Shown: positions 17,582-25,884, counted from the first letter of the stretch. The stretch is 64,000 nucleotides of DNA from Streptomyces sp. 378 (GCF_030124145.1 NZ_JASKMS010000009.1:124001-188000); one strand, 5' to 3'. Program-made: numbers and translations. Notes: a model not told the origin generated them from the letters alone.

Positions 17582-18414
17582 TGCCCGGGACGAAGATCGC
17601 CGTCGTCCAGATGGAGTCGAAGCTCGGCAAGCCGGCCCAGAACCTGCGGCGCGCCGAGCACTACATCCACGAGGCCGTCGAGCAGGGGGCGGACCTGGTC
17701 TGCCTGCCCGAGGCGTTCTCCACCTCCGGCAACATCCTCGAGGTCGCGGACGTGTCGGTGCCCCTCCCGGGGCCGGAGACCGAGTTCCTGTGCGCGCAGG
17801 CGAAGCAGGCCGGCGTGCACCTCGTGGCCGGCCTGCTGGAGCGCGGCGACGACGGCAAGTACTACAGCACCTCGGTGCTGTGCGGCCCCGAGGGGACGAT
17901 GCTCGGCCACTACCGGCGGGTGCACTGCCACGAACTGGAGGCCCGCTACCTCTCCGGCGGATCGGAATACCCGGTCTTCGACGTCGGGTTCGGCCGCATC
18001 GGCCTGATGCAGGGCTACGACATCAACTTCCCCGAGGTCGCGCGGGAGTACTGCCGCCGCGGAGTCGACGTCATCGTGTGCTCCGCGCTGGTGCCCGAGA
18101 TGTTCGCGTACGTGGCGAACATGCGACTGCCGGTCAGGGCGGTGGACGCCGAATGCGTCATCGCGTTCGCCTCCGGGATCGGCACCAACCTGTACGCGGG
18201 ATTCGGATACATGGGGCGCAGCCAGATCCTGGCGGACCCGCTGTTCCTCGAAGCCGAGCGATTCGACTTCGTCGACGGTGACGAACGGATGGTGGACCTC
18301 GGCAAGGAGCCGGGTGTCGGTGTCGTCGAGGTCGACCTGGAGCGCATGCGCCGCTACCGCACCAAGGCCACCCTGAGCGGCGACCTGCAGCCGGCGACGT
18401 ACTGGCAGTCCTGA
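17581..18414 (+). CDS. Nitrilase-fold protein lacking the nucleophile (C to G), second type
   Basis: 277 residues of the classical nitrilase fold. Glu44 (LPEAFSTSG) is kept, but the lysine position is Arg113 (HYRRVHCHE) and the nucleophile position is Gly145 (MQGYDINFPE; active members have C in the CYD motif). Structural motifs and the C-terminal tail are intact. ATG 17581 overlaps the methyltransferase stop. It resembles the N-carbamoyl/amidase branch more than the pair at 10014-11737, so loss of the cysteine seems to have happened more than once. Function unknown. Confidence 0.78.
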   Translation: MPGTKIAVVQMESKLGKPAQNLRRAEHYIHEAVEQGADLVCLPEAFSTSGNILEVADVSVPLPGPETEFLCAQAKQAGVHLVAGLLERGDDGKYYSTSVLCGPEGTMLGHYRRVHCHELEARYLSGGSEYPVFDVGFGRIGLMQGYDINFPEVAREYCRRGVDVIVCSALVPEMFAYVANMRLPVRAVDAECVIAFASGIGTNLYAGFGYMGRSQILADPLFLEAERFDFVDGDERMVDLGKEPGVGVVEVDLERMRRYRTKATLSGDLQPATYWQS

Positions 18415-18429
18415 CGAGAGTGAAGGCCC

Positions 18430-19929
18430 ATGCGTGTACTGCTCATCTCCACCAACAAGATCCGGGTACCGCGGCCGGCGCTGCCCATCGGCATGGCCTA
18501 CATCAGCGCCGCGCTCAAGCATGCCGGGCACCAGGTCGACGTCCTGGACCTGCTCTGGGAGTCCCGGGAGCTCAAGGCGGTCCGGGAGAAGCTGACCGCG
18601 AAGACGTACGACGTGGTCGGCATCGCCGTGCGCAACCTGGACAACCTGACGTTCATCGACCCGGTCTTCTTCGGTCCGATGACCGAGAAGATCGTCCAGT
18701 GTGTGCGCAAGTACACCAGCGCCAAGGTGGTCCTCGGCGGATCCGGCTTCTCCGTCGAGCCGCTGTCGTTCTTCGAGTACGCCCAGCCGGACTACGGCAT
18801 CGCGGGTGAGGGCGAGGCCGGCATCGTCCAGCTGATGGACTACCTGGAGTCCGGCGGGCGCCTGGAGTCGATCTCGGGGCTCTGCTACCTCGACGACAAC
18901 GGCAAGTTCTGCCAGAACCAATCCAATTCCGCGTTCGACCTGGGTGCGCTGGAGCCCGACCGGTCCGTCTACGACCCCCGCTACTTCGAGGAGGGTGTCT
19001 CGGCGGCCTCCGACCTCACCCGCGATCACCAGCCGGCCATCGAGACCCTGCAGACCAAGCGGGGCTGCAAGCTGTTCTGCTCCTACTGCATCATCCGCAA
19101 GACCGAGGGCAAGGGAGACCGGTTCAAGGACCCGGCCGAGGTCGTCGGCGAGATCCAGCGGGCGATGGCGGAGAACCCGGCCGTGCGGGAGTTCGAGATC
19201 GTCGACGCGACCTTCAACTACCCGATGGAGTACGCCGCCGAGGTCTGCGAGGAGATGATCCGCGCCAAGCTCGACGTGCCCTGGTACTGCCAGCTGACGC
19301 CGAACGCGGTCACGCCGGAGTTCGTGAAGCTGCTGCACGCGGCCGGCTGCATCCGGGTGGACCTCGGCACCGACGCGCTCACCGACGAGGCCCTGGCGGA
19401 CCTGATGAAGGGCTTCGACATGGCCCGGGTCCTGGAGATCGACCGCCTCTTCACGGCCAGCCCGATCGAGCACACCCACTGCATCTTCCTCGGCGGGCCG
19501 GGGGAGACCCCGCAGGCACTGAGGGAGTCGATCCGCTTCACCGAACGGTTCCTGAACCCGGCCCAGATCTACGCCAACCTCGGGATCCGGATCCTCAGCG
19601 GCACCAAGCTCCAGCGTCAGGCCGTCAAGGCCGGCATCCTGCGAGAAGGCCAGGGCACGTTCGTCCCCGCCTTCTACGTGGAGCCGGCCATCCTCGCCGA
19701 CCGGGACACGCTCGACTTCGTCCGCGACGCCTACCTGAGCCACAAGAACTGGTATCTGTGGTGGGGCCTGGGCGGGCAGAACCTGACGGACCGTTCGAGG
19801 GACACCGTCCAGGCCGTGGCCGACATGCAACAAGAGTACGAGTACGTCATGCAAGGCAAGCCCCGGCTGGAACGCGCACCGAAGCCGGTGACCGCCCAGC
19901 CGCTCACACTCACGATCGGCACCCAGTGA
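18430..19929 (+). CDS. Cobalamin-binding radical SAM enzyme (class B type)
   Basis: 499 residues. The N-terminal 150 or so form a B12-binding Rossmann-like domain (MRVLLISTNKIRVPRPALPI, then GMAYISAALKHAG). The radical SAM motif is Cys213, Cys217 and Cys220 (KRGCKLFCSYC). Class B enzymes usually methylate unactivated carbons, though others rearrange rings or couple atoms. In a CC-1065-like pathway the pyrrole C-methyl group would be a natural target (inferred). ATG 18430 follows a short gap with GAGAGTGAAGG. The stop overlaps the DNA glycosylase start. Confidence 0.82.
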   Translation: MRVLLISTNKIRVPRPALPIGMAYISAALKHAGHQVDVLDLLWESRELKAVREKLTAKTYDVVGIAVRNLDNLTFIDPVFFGPMTEKIVQCVRKYTSAKVVLGGSGFSVEPLSFFEYAQPDYGIAGEGEAGIVQLMDYLESGGRLESISGLCYLDDNGKFCQNQSNSAFDLGALEPDRSVYDPRYFEEGVSAASDLTRDHQPAIETLQTKRGCKLFCSYCIIRKTEGKGDRFKDPAEVVGEIQRAMAENPAVREFEIVDATFNYPMEYAAEVCEEMIRAKLDVPWYCQLTPNAVTPEFVKLLHAAGCIRVDLGTDALTDEALADLMKGFDMARVLEIDRLFTASPIEHTHCIFLGGPGETPQALRESIRFTERFLNPAQIYANLGIRILSGTKLQRQAVKAGILREGQGTFVPAFYVEPAILADRDTLDFVRDAYLSHKNWYLWWGLGGQNLTDRSRDTVQAVADMQQEYEYVMQGKPRLERAPKPVTAQPLTLTIGTQ

Positions 19930-20678
19930 TCGATGTTCCAGCCGCCGCGGACGAGTTGTCGAAGACACTTGCGGCCCGAGCCGACCCGGACTTCGCGGTG
20001 CGTACGCAGCGGTACTTCCCGCACGAGATCCGCGCCCTCGGGGTCGGCAACGCCGCGGTCGCCGAGATCGCCACCGACTACTTCCGGGAGCGGCGCGACA
20101 TCCCCGCGGCGACGCGGCTGCTCCTGGCGGAGGAGGTGCTGGCGCGCGCCTCGCACCACGAGGAGGTGCTGCTGGGCTTCGCCGTCCTGCACAAGGTCGC
20201 CCGGACCGGGCTCGGCGGCGAACTGCTGGACCGCTGCGAGCACTGGCTGGAGACGTACGTGTCCAACTGGGCGCAGTGCGACGACATGTGCCTGAAGCTG
20301 CTGTACCCGTTCTTCCTCGGCCACCTGGAGCTGATCCCGCGCACCCGGCGCTGGACCGGGTCCGCCTCCCCGTGGGCCAGACGTGCCGCGAACGTGGCAG
20401 TCGTGAAGTTCGTCCGGCGCACAGTGGGCCGGACGGTCTTCGAGCTGCCGCTGTCGCACGTCTTCGACAACTGCGTCCGGCTGATGCACGACGACGACGT
20501 CTACGTGCGCAAGGGCTCCGGCTGGCTGCTCAAGGTCACCGCCCAGGTCCACCCCGAGGAGGTGGCCGAGTTTTTGCGTACCTGGCACACCGACATGCCC
20601 CGCGACACGTTCCGGTACGCGGTGGAGAAGATGGACCCGCGGCTTCGACGGTCCTTGATGGAACTGGGACAGGGGTGA
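19926..20678 (+). CDS. AlkD-like HEAT-repeat DNA glycosylase (self-resistance)
   Basis: 250 residues starting at GTG 19926, overlapping the radical SAM stop. The protein matches the AlkD family throughout. The active-site segment YVSNWAQCDDMC contains Trp115 and Asp119, corresponding to the essential Trp and Asp of AlkD. It is followed by SPWARRAANVAVV and YVRKGSGWLLK. AlkD-type enzymes excise bulky alkylated purines without base flipping; YtkR2 does this for yatakemycin adducts in its producer. Its presence inside a biosynthetic operon is strong evidence that the product alkylates DNA. The apurinic-site endonuclease needed to finish repair was not seen here. Confidence 0.82.
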   Translation: MIDVPAAADELSKTLAARADPDFAVRTQRYFPHEIRALGVGNAAVAEIATDYFRERRDIPAATRLLLAEEVLARASHHEEVLLGFAVLHKVARTGLGGELLDRCEHWLETYVSNWAQCDDMCLKLLYPFFLGHLELIPRTRRWTGSASPWARRAANVAVVKFVRRTVGRTVFELPLSHVFDNCVRLMHDDDVYVRKGSGWLLKVTAQVHPEEVAEFLRTWHTDMPRDTFRYAVEKMDPRLRRSLMELGQG

Positions 20679-20682
20679 CGCG

Positions 20683-21720
20683 ATGAACGCGACCGGCCGC
20701 TACGCCCACCGGCGAGGCATCAATTCTGAGTCCGCCTGCCAATGCGCCGTCCTCGCGGCCGACGGCTACGAGGTGGACGAGGAGATCGTGTTCGGACTGG
20801 ACGCAGGGTTCGGCTTCGCCTTCTTCCCGGCGAACGGCAACGCGCCGGACATCGTGGTCGGGAAGCAGGCGATCATGCCGCTTCGGGCGTCACGACTGAT
20901 GTGCGTCGAGGTGGTGACGCACACGCCGAAGACCGGCGCCGGCCTGGCCGGACTGCTGGAGTCGGTGCCGGCCGTCATGGCCCGGGTGGACCTCGGCCTG
21001 CTTCCGTACTGGGGTCTGGAGGGGCGCACCTCCTTCGGCGGGTACTTCGTCAACGTGGTCCGCCCTCTGGGGGCCGATGCGTTCGAGGTGTCGGACCCGG
21101 CGTTCGACGAACCCGTCTCCGTCAGCGCGGACGAGCTCCAGGCGGCCCGGTCCAGCCGCGACTCGCCGCCGCTGAACCCGGACTGGAAGGTGTACGTCTT
21201 CGGCGCGCCCCGGCGCACTCCCCAACTGGACCGTGTCGGCCCGGTGGCCGTACGCACCCTGTGCCGCGAGGTCCTCAAGCCGGGCAGCAGGAATCTCGGC
21301 ATCCCCGGGATGAAGACGCTGGCCACGACCGCGGCGTCATGGCCGCAGTCCAAACACGGCGAGGTCGAGGACGTGGACCTGACGGGCAACGTGGTGCGGA
21401 CCGACGCACTGGCGCGTCAACTGCTGCATCTGGGGCGGCAGATCGAGTCCTTCGGCACCGGCGGCGGGCTGTTCCGCCCGATGATCGGCCGCTACCTGGC
21501 GAGGGTCGCCGACAGCACCGGCGAGGCGCGCTACGCCGACGCGGCCGAGCAGTTCCTCGCCAGCGGGCGGCTGTGGTCGAACCTGGGACGCGCACTGCTC
21601 ACAGCGGGCTCAGGCACCGCGCGCGACGATCTCACCACGCTCGTGGACGCCGTGACGGACACGGCGCGATCCGCGATGGACGTCGAGAAACGGGCGCTCA
21701 GCGCGCTCACCCCTCTGTAG
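20683..21720 (+). CDS. BtrH-like protein, copy 2, catalytic residues lost
   Basis: 345 residues with the same two-part architecture as the copies at 263 and 24015, including the C-terminal FGTGGGLFRPM...YLARVAD region. The nucleophile segment GEHCEST is GINSESA here, putting Ser15 in the Cys position. The histidine segment FAAHYVAC is SFGGYFVN. It is therefore probably not an acyltransferase. The gene is well conserved in frame and codon bias, so a partner or substrate-holding role is inferred. ATG 20683 lies 2 bases after the glycosylase stop. Confidence 0.75.
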   Translation: MNATGRYAHRRGINSESACQCAVLAADGYEVDEEIVFGLDAGFGFAFFPANGNAPDIVVGKQAIMPLRASRLMCVEVVTHTPKTGAGLAGLLESVPAVMARVDLGLLPYWGLEGRTSFGGYFVNVVRPLGADAFEVSDPAFDEPVSVSADELQAARSSRDSPPLNPDWKVYVFGAPRRTPQLDRVGPVAVRTLCREVLKPGSRNLGIPGMKTLATTAASWPQSKHGEVEDVDLTGNVVRTDALARQLLHLGRQIESFGTGGGLFRPMIGRYLARVADSTGEARYADAAEQFLASGRLWSNLGRALLTAGSGTARDDLTTLVDAVTDTARSAMDVEKRALSALTPL

Positions 21721-21735
21721 ACGCGAGGTCGAGAC

Positions 21736-22131
21736 ATGCCCACCGAGGACGAGACCGTACTGCTCCAGGGTCCCGCACGCTGGAACGAGCACGCCCGACG
21801 GAGCCGGGCACGGGGCCCCTTCCGGCCCGACCTGCGCAAGGCGATGCTGCACGGCGCCGACCTGCAGGGCGCCGAGCTCGCCGACGCGGACTTCACCGAC
21901 GCCGTGCTGACCGAGTCCTACCTGATATCCGCGGACCTGAGGGGCGCGAACCTCGAAGGCGCCGATCTGAGCGAGGCGTACCTCATCCTGGCCGAGCTGA
22001 ACGGCTGCCGCCTCGTGGGCGCGAAGCTGGAGGGCGCGGACCTCAGCGGCGCCGATCTGACCGGCGCGGTGCTCGACCCGGGCTTCCGGCGGACTGCTGT
22101 GATCTCGGACTACCTCACGATCTGGCCATAG
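21736..22131 (+). CDS. Pentapeptide-repeat protein
   Basis: 131 residues. From about residue 35 to 112 the sequence is a run of A(D/N)LXX pentapeptides, for example LHGADLQGAEL, then ADLRGANLEGADL and ADLSGADL. These form a right-handed beta-helix that in MfpA/Qnr proteins mimics DNA and shields gyrase. The stretch is shorter than in Qnr (about 16 repeats against more than 35). It sits between a BtrH-like gene and the carbamoyltransferase with short gaps, so it is a cluster member. It could protect DNA-handling enzymes from the product or serve as a scaffold; both are inference. Confidence 0.82.
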   Translation: MPTEDETVLLQGPARWNEHARRSRARGPFRPDLRKAMLHGADLQGAELADADFTDAVLTESYLISADLRGANLEGADLSEAYLILAELNGCRLVGAKLEGADLSGADLTGAVLDPGFRRTAVISDYLTIWP

Positions 22132-22145
22132 CGAAAGGAGCTCTC

Positions 22146-23924
22146 ATGATCGTTCTGGGCTACAACGGATTCGGCAAGTCCGCGGAAATCTTCGGACGCC
22201 TCTTTCGCGCCACCGGCATCGACCGCCACCTGTTGTACGGCCATGACTCGTCCGCCGCCCTCGTCATCGACGGGAAACTGGTCGCCGCCGTGGAGGAGGA
22301 ACGGCTCAACCGGGAGAAGAAGACGTCGAGCTTCCCGGTCCACGCCATGCGCTGGTGCCTGGAATCGGCCGGGATATCCTTCGACGACGTCGATCTCTTC
22401 GCCTTCTCCTGGCAGTTCTCCCAGGACGTGCTGAACAAGATGATCGCCGAGATCACCGAAGACCCGGCGGCGTCCGTCGAGCAGAAGTTCGCGCGCTTGC
22501 AGCGCCTGGCGGAGACCCATGAGGCGATGTTCAGCCAGGCCGCGACCGAAGCCGACTTCCTCGAACACACGGGACACAGGCTGAACCCGGAGAAACTGGT
22601 CCGGGTCCCGCACCACATGGCGCATCTGATGACGGGGTATCATCTGTCGGGCGGCCAGGACACGGCATTCCTGGTCAGCGACGGTCGCGCCGAATGGCTG
22701 TCCTCGATCATGGGTGAAGTGCGCGACGGCGAAGTGAAGATCTTCGACGACATGACCATCGACTCGCGGCACTCACTGGCGATGCTCTTCTCCGTGGTGA
22801 CGCGATACCTCGGATTCGTGCCGAACAACGACGAGTACAAGGTGATGGGGCTGGCCGGCTATGGCGCGCCGCCCGAGCCCAACCCGTTGCTCACGGACGT
22901 GGTCGAGATGTGCCCCGACGGCACCTACAGGATTCCGTATCCGGCGAACGCCGTACCCGCCTACTACGCACTCTTCGACCGGATCTTCGGCGGAGACGCC
23001 GATGGCCGAGAGGAGTTCGACTACCGCGTCCGCGTGGCCAGTGCGGCACAGCACATGCTCGAAACGGTGACCGCCGGCCAGATCCGGACGCTCGAAGCCC
23101 GGAGCGACCTCCCACGCGTGATCTTCGAGGGCGGACTCGCCCTGAACTGCGTCAACAACAGCAAGCTGCTGGAACGTTCACGCTTCACCTCGATGGATGT
23201 CAGCTTCGGCGCCAGCGACGTCGGGGTGGCGATCGGGGCGGCTCTGTTCGCCGGCGGGCAGGCCGGCACGCCGCCCCGGATCAGCCCGTCGCCGTACCTG
23301 GGCCCGAGCCATGACGGCCAGGAGATACAGGCGGCTCTCCAGCAGTACGCCGACCGGGTCGTGTGGCGGGAACTGGACCCTGCGGACGTACCGCGGGAGG
23401 CCGCGACCCTGATGCGGGAGCGATGCGTCATCGGGTGGTTCCAGGGGCGCATGGAGTACGGACCCCGCGCACTGGGCAACCGCAGCATCCTGGCCAACCC
23501 GAAGTTCCCCGACATCAAGGACATCATCAACGAACGCATCAAACACCGCGAGCAGTTCCGGCCCTTCGCCCCCGTGGTCCTGGAGCATCTCGCGCCCGAC
23601 GTGTTCGAGCTCGGCAAGAAGAAGTCCTCGCCCTACATGACCTTCGTGGTTCCGGTGCGCCCCGAGTACCAGGACATGATCCAGGGCGCCTGCCACGTCG
23701 ACGGCACCTCACGGATCCAGACGGTCACCGAGCAGAGCAACCCCCTGCTCGCCCGGCTGCTGCGTGAGTTCACCGAGCTGACCGGGATTCCCTGCCTGAT
23801 CAACACCTCGTTCAATGTCGCCGGCGAACCCATCGTCTGCTCACCCGGGGATGCTCTGTCCTGTTTCCTCAAGACGGAGATGGATCATCTGTTCCTCGGC
23901 AACTTCCTGGTGTCGCGAATCTGA
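22146..23924 (+). CDS. Carbamoyltransferase (CmcH/NodU/TobZ family)
   Basis: 592 residues, normal for the family. The N-terminal Kae1-like domain has YGHDSSAALVIDGKL. The middle has FEGGLALNCVNNSKLL, and the C-terminal YrdC-like part has GRMEYGPRALGNRS and LINTSFNVAGEPIV. It transfers a carbamoyl group from carbamoyl phosphate via carbamoyl-AMP, usually to a hydroxyl. In a CC-1065-like product, which carries a terminal N-carbamoyl group, an amine would be the acceptor (inferred). ATG 22146 has a clear GAAAGGAG site. Confidence 0.87.
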   Translation: MIVLGYNGFGKSAEIFGRLFRATGIDRHLLYGHDSSAALVIDGKLVAAVEEERLNREKKTSSFPVHAMRWCLESAGISFDDVDLFAFSWQFSQDVLNKMIAEITEDPAASVEQKFARLQRLAETHEAMFSQAATEADFLEHTGHRLNPEKLVRVPHHMAHLMTGYHLSGGQDTAFLVSDGRAEWLSSIMGEVRDGEVKIFDDMTIDSRHSLAMLFSVVTRYLGFVPNNDEYKVMGLAGYGAPPEPNPLLTDVVEMCPDGTYRIPYPANAVPAYYALFDRIFGGDADGREEFDYRVRVASAAQHMLETVTAGQIRTLEARSDLPRVIFEGGLALNCVNNSKLLERSRFTSMDVSFGASDVGVAIGAALFAGGQAGTPPRISPSPYLGPSHDGQEIQAALQQYADRVVWRELDPADVPREAATLMRERCVIGWFQGRMEYGPRALGNRSILANPKFPDIKDIINERIKHREQFRPFAPVVLEHLAPDVFELGKKKSSPYMTFVVPVRPEYQDMIQGACHVDGTSRIQTVTEQSNPLLARLLREFTELTGIPCLINTSFNVAGEPIVCSPGDALSCFLKTEMDHLFLGNFLVSRI

Positions 23925-24014
23925 GCGAGTGAACACCTCCCTGATTCGGGTGTCCGCAATCGTGCTTCAGGGGGTTGCGCTACGCTCGACGCGACGGAAG
24001 GGAGACGAGACCAA

Positions 24015-25001
24015 GTGTCGCTTTTAGAGACAGATCCATACGTCGGTAACCATTGCGAGTCGACCACTCTCGTGAATTTGCTGCGGCAGCGAGAGGTAGA
24101 CTTGTCGGAGCCGCTCATCTTCGGGCTCGCCGGTGGCTTGTCGTTCATCTACTGGCGGACGAAGCAGATGCCGACGCCGTTCGTCGGTGGCCGTATCAAA
24201 CCCGACACATTGTCCGAGCATCTCGCGAACGCACTGAACCTGCGGCTGTCCGTCCACGAGACGTCGTCGGCGAAGCGGGCGAGGGAACACCTGCTGGCCG
24301 AGCTCGATTCCGGAACCGTTGTCGGTCTCAAGCTCGACCGCTATTTCCTCGACTACTCCACCGACGACTTCCGGTTCGCGGCTCACTATGTCGCCTGTGT
24401 CGGGTACGACGACGACCGTTTTGCTCTGGTCGAAACTCAACCCCTCGGCCTGCAATGGGCCACCGGCGAATCCCTCGCGACCGCGCGAAACGCCCGGGGA
24501 CCGATGAGTTCACGTAACCGTGCCTTCACCCTCGATCTCCCGAAGGGCGGGCTTCCCGATCTTGGGGAAGCGGCCCGCAAGGGCATCAGGACGGCGGCGG
24601 ACAATTTCCTGAACCCGCCGATCTCGAATTTCGGGTACAAGGGCATGCACAAAGTCGCCGACCTGATGCCGCAGTGGCTCGACGACCTCGAATCGCCCGC
24701 CGACAGCCTGCCCGAGATCTGCACGATCATGGAGGACGCGGGAACCGGCGGGGGCCTGTTCCGCACGATGTGGGCGGACTTCCTCGCGGAGACCGCCGAG
24801 ATCACCGGGACCGGCGCATATGAGGAGGTCTCGAAGTCATACCGTGAGGTGTCGAAGAAGTGGACCGAGGTGGCCGGGCTTCTGCACGAGGCGGGAGTCG
24901 CATCGTCACGGGAGTCCCTCCATAGCGCGTCGAAGATCGTGCACGAGGCCGCCGAGAAGGAGCAGCGACTGATGCATCGCCTCATGGAACTGTCGAGCTG
25001 A
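24015..25001 (+). CDS. BtrH-like cysteine acyltransferase/peptidase-fold protein, copy 3, with TTA codon
   Basis: 328 residues, closely related to copy 1 over its whole length and equally intact: Cys14 in GNHCEST and His124 in FAAHYVAC. It starts at GTG 24015 with GGGAGACGAG upstream. A 90-base gap precedes it, unlike the coupled genes before, so it may have its own promoter. Codon 4 is TTA (24024-24026), which in Streptomyces makes translation depend on the bldA leucyl-tRNA. The 5' part has more A/T-ending codons than copy 1, hinting at separate acquisition or recent duplication between strains. It appears to be the last gene of the cluster. Confidence 0.82.
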   Translation: MSLLETDPYVGNHCESTTLVNLLRQREVDLSEPLIFGLAGGLSFIYWRTKQMPTPFVGGRIKPDTLSEHLANALNLRLSVHETSSAKRAREHLLAELDSGTVVGLKLDRYFLDYSTDDFRFAAHYVACVGYDDDRFALVETQPLGLQWATGESLATARNARGPMSSRNRAFTLDLPKGGLPDLGEAARKGIRTAADNFLNPPISNFGYKGMHKVADLMPQWLDDLESPADSLPEICTIMEDAGTGGGLFRTMWADFLAETAEITGTGAYEEVSKSYREVSKKWTEVAGLLHEAGVASSRESLHSASKIVHEAAEKEQRLMHRLMELSS

Positions 25002-25059
25002 CCCCGGGCGGAACCGGAACGACGGGCGCCCTTGTCGGTCTGACCCGCGGGTCTCCGTG

Positions 25060-25884
25060 TCAGGCCGACGGGGCGCAGGCGGGCAGGACCGTGGTGAGTT
25101 GGGTCAGGTGCCCGGGGCGGACGCGGATTCCGGGGAGCCAGAGGCGCTGTCCGTTGTGTGTGACCTGGATCCAGATGCTGGTGTGTTTGTGGTTCTCGTC
25201 GGTGACGGTGACACCGTTGGCGATGGTGCAGCGGGCTTGAAGGAGGTCGCGGTGCCAGACACGGCCGGCGGAGTTGGTGGTGGTGTAGGGCCGGTACGGG
25301 TTGTAGGCCAGCGACAGTGCGCATCTGTGCGTGCGGGGCTCCTGGCATGCCTTCTCGACGTTGTGGACGAGGACCCCCGCACTGCCGCCCGAGCTCGCTC
25401 CGGCTGCGGCGCCCTGCGCGGGCGTGGCACCCGGGCCGTCCTGCGGGGAGAGCAGAAGCCACAGGCCCGTCACGAGCGCGCCCGCGACGACAGCGGCGAG
25501 GACCGCTGTGACGATCCGGCGCAGAGGCCACGGTCCGCGCAGTCGGCGCCAAGGGGCGCGGTGGGGGAGGGGCGGTGAGCCGTCGGCTTCGACGGTGTCG
25601 CCGCCGACGGCGGCGGCCGGTGTTTCCTGGTGGCCGGGGACGGCTGCTTCCCACAGGGCCCGGTACGCGGAAGGGTCCGCGCCCAACGCCCGGCACACGT
25701 CCCGCACCACGGGCCAGGTCGGCACGGTCTCGCCGCGAAAGTAGCGCGAGAGGGACGAGTCGCTGATCCGGACCTGAGCCTCCAGGTTGCGCAGCGGGCG
25801 CCCGGATTGCCGCTGCAGGTCGCGCAGGGCGTCTCCCAGCTTCCGTGCTGCTTCCGCGCGGGACTCTGGTTGTCGGCCGGTCAT
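25060..25884 (-). CDS. XRE-family regulator with a transmembrane segment and exported C-terminal domain
   Basis: 274 residues using ATG 25884, which has GGAAAGG just upstream; longer in-frame extensions exist but lack a site. The N-terminal helix-turn-helix reads LEAQVRISDSSLSRYFRGE. A single hydrophobic segment, IVTAVLAAVVAGALVTGLWL, is followed by a low-complexity Ala/Gly/Ser linker. A C-terminal domain of about 100 residues with four cysteines is likely outside the membrane. This architecture recurs in Streptomyces, but its function is undefined. It converges with the last cluster gene and diverges from the small secreted protein. Confidence 0.8.
   Translation of the reverse strand: MTGRQPESRAEAARKLGDALRDLQRQSGRPLRNLEAQVRISDSSLSRYFRGETVPTWPVVRDVCRALGADPSAYRALWEAAVPGHQETPAAAVGGDTVEADGSPPLPHRAPWRRLRGPWPLRRIVTAVLAAVVAGALVTGLWLLLSPQDGPGATPAQGAAAGASSGGSAGVLVHNVEKACQEPRTHRCALSLAYNPYRPYTTTNSAGRVWHRDLLQARCTIANGVTVTDENHKHTSIWIQVTHNGQRLWLPGIRVRPGHLTQLTTVLPACAPSA

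Noticed and set aside
17461..19968. 835-codon minus-strand open frame
   Set aside because: It is antisense to the nitrilase-fold and B12 radical SAM genes, which have clear motifs and operon spacing.
25042..25053. 12-bp perfect palindrome between the convergent BtrH-like and XRE genes
   Set aside because: Too short and too likely by chance in DNA of this GC content to call an operator or terminator.
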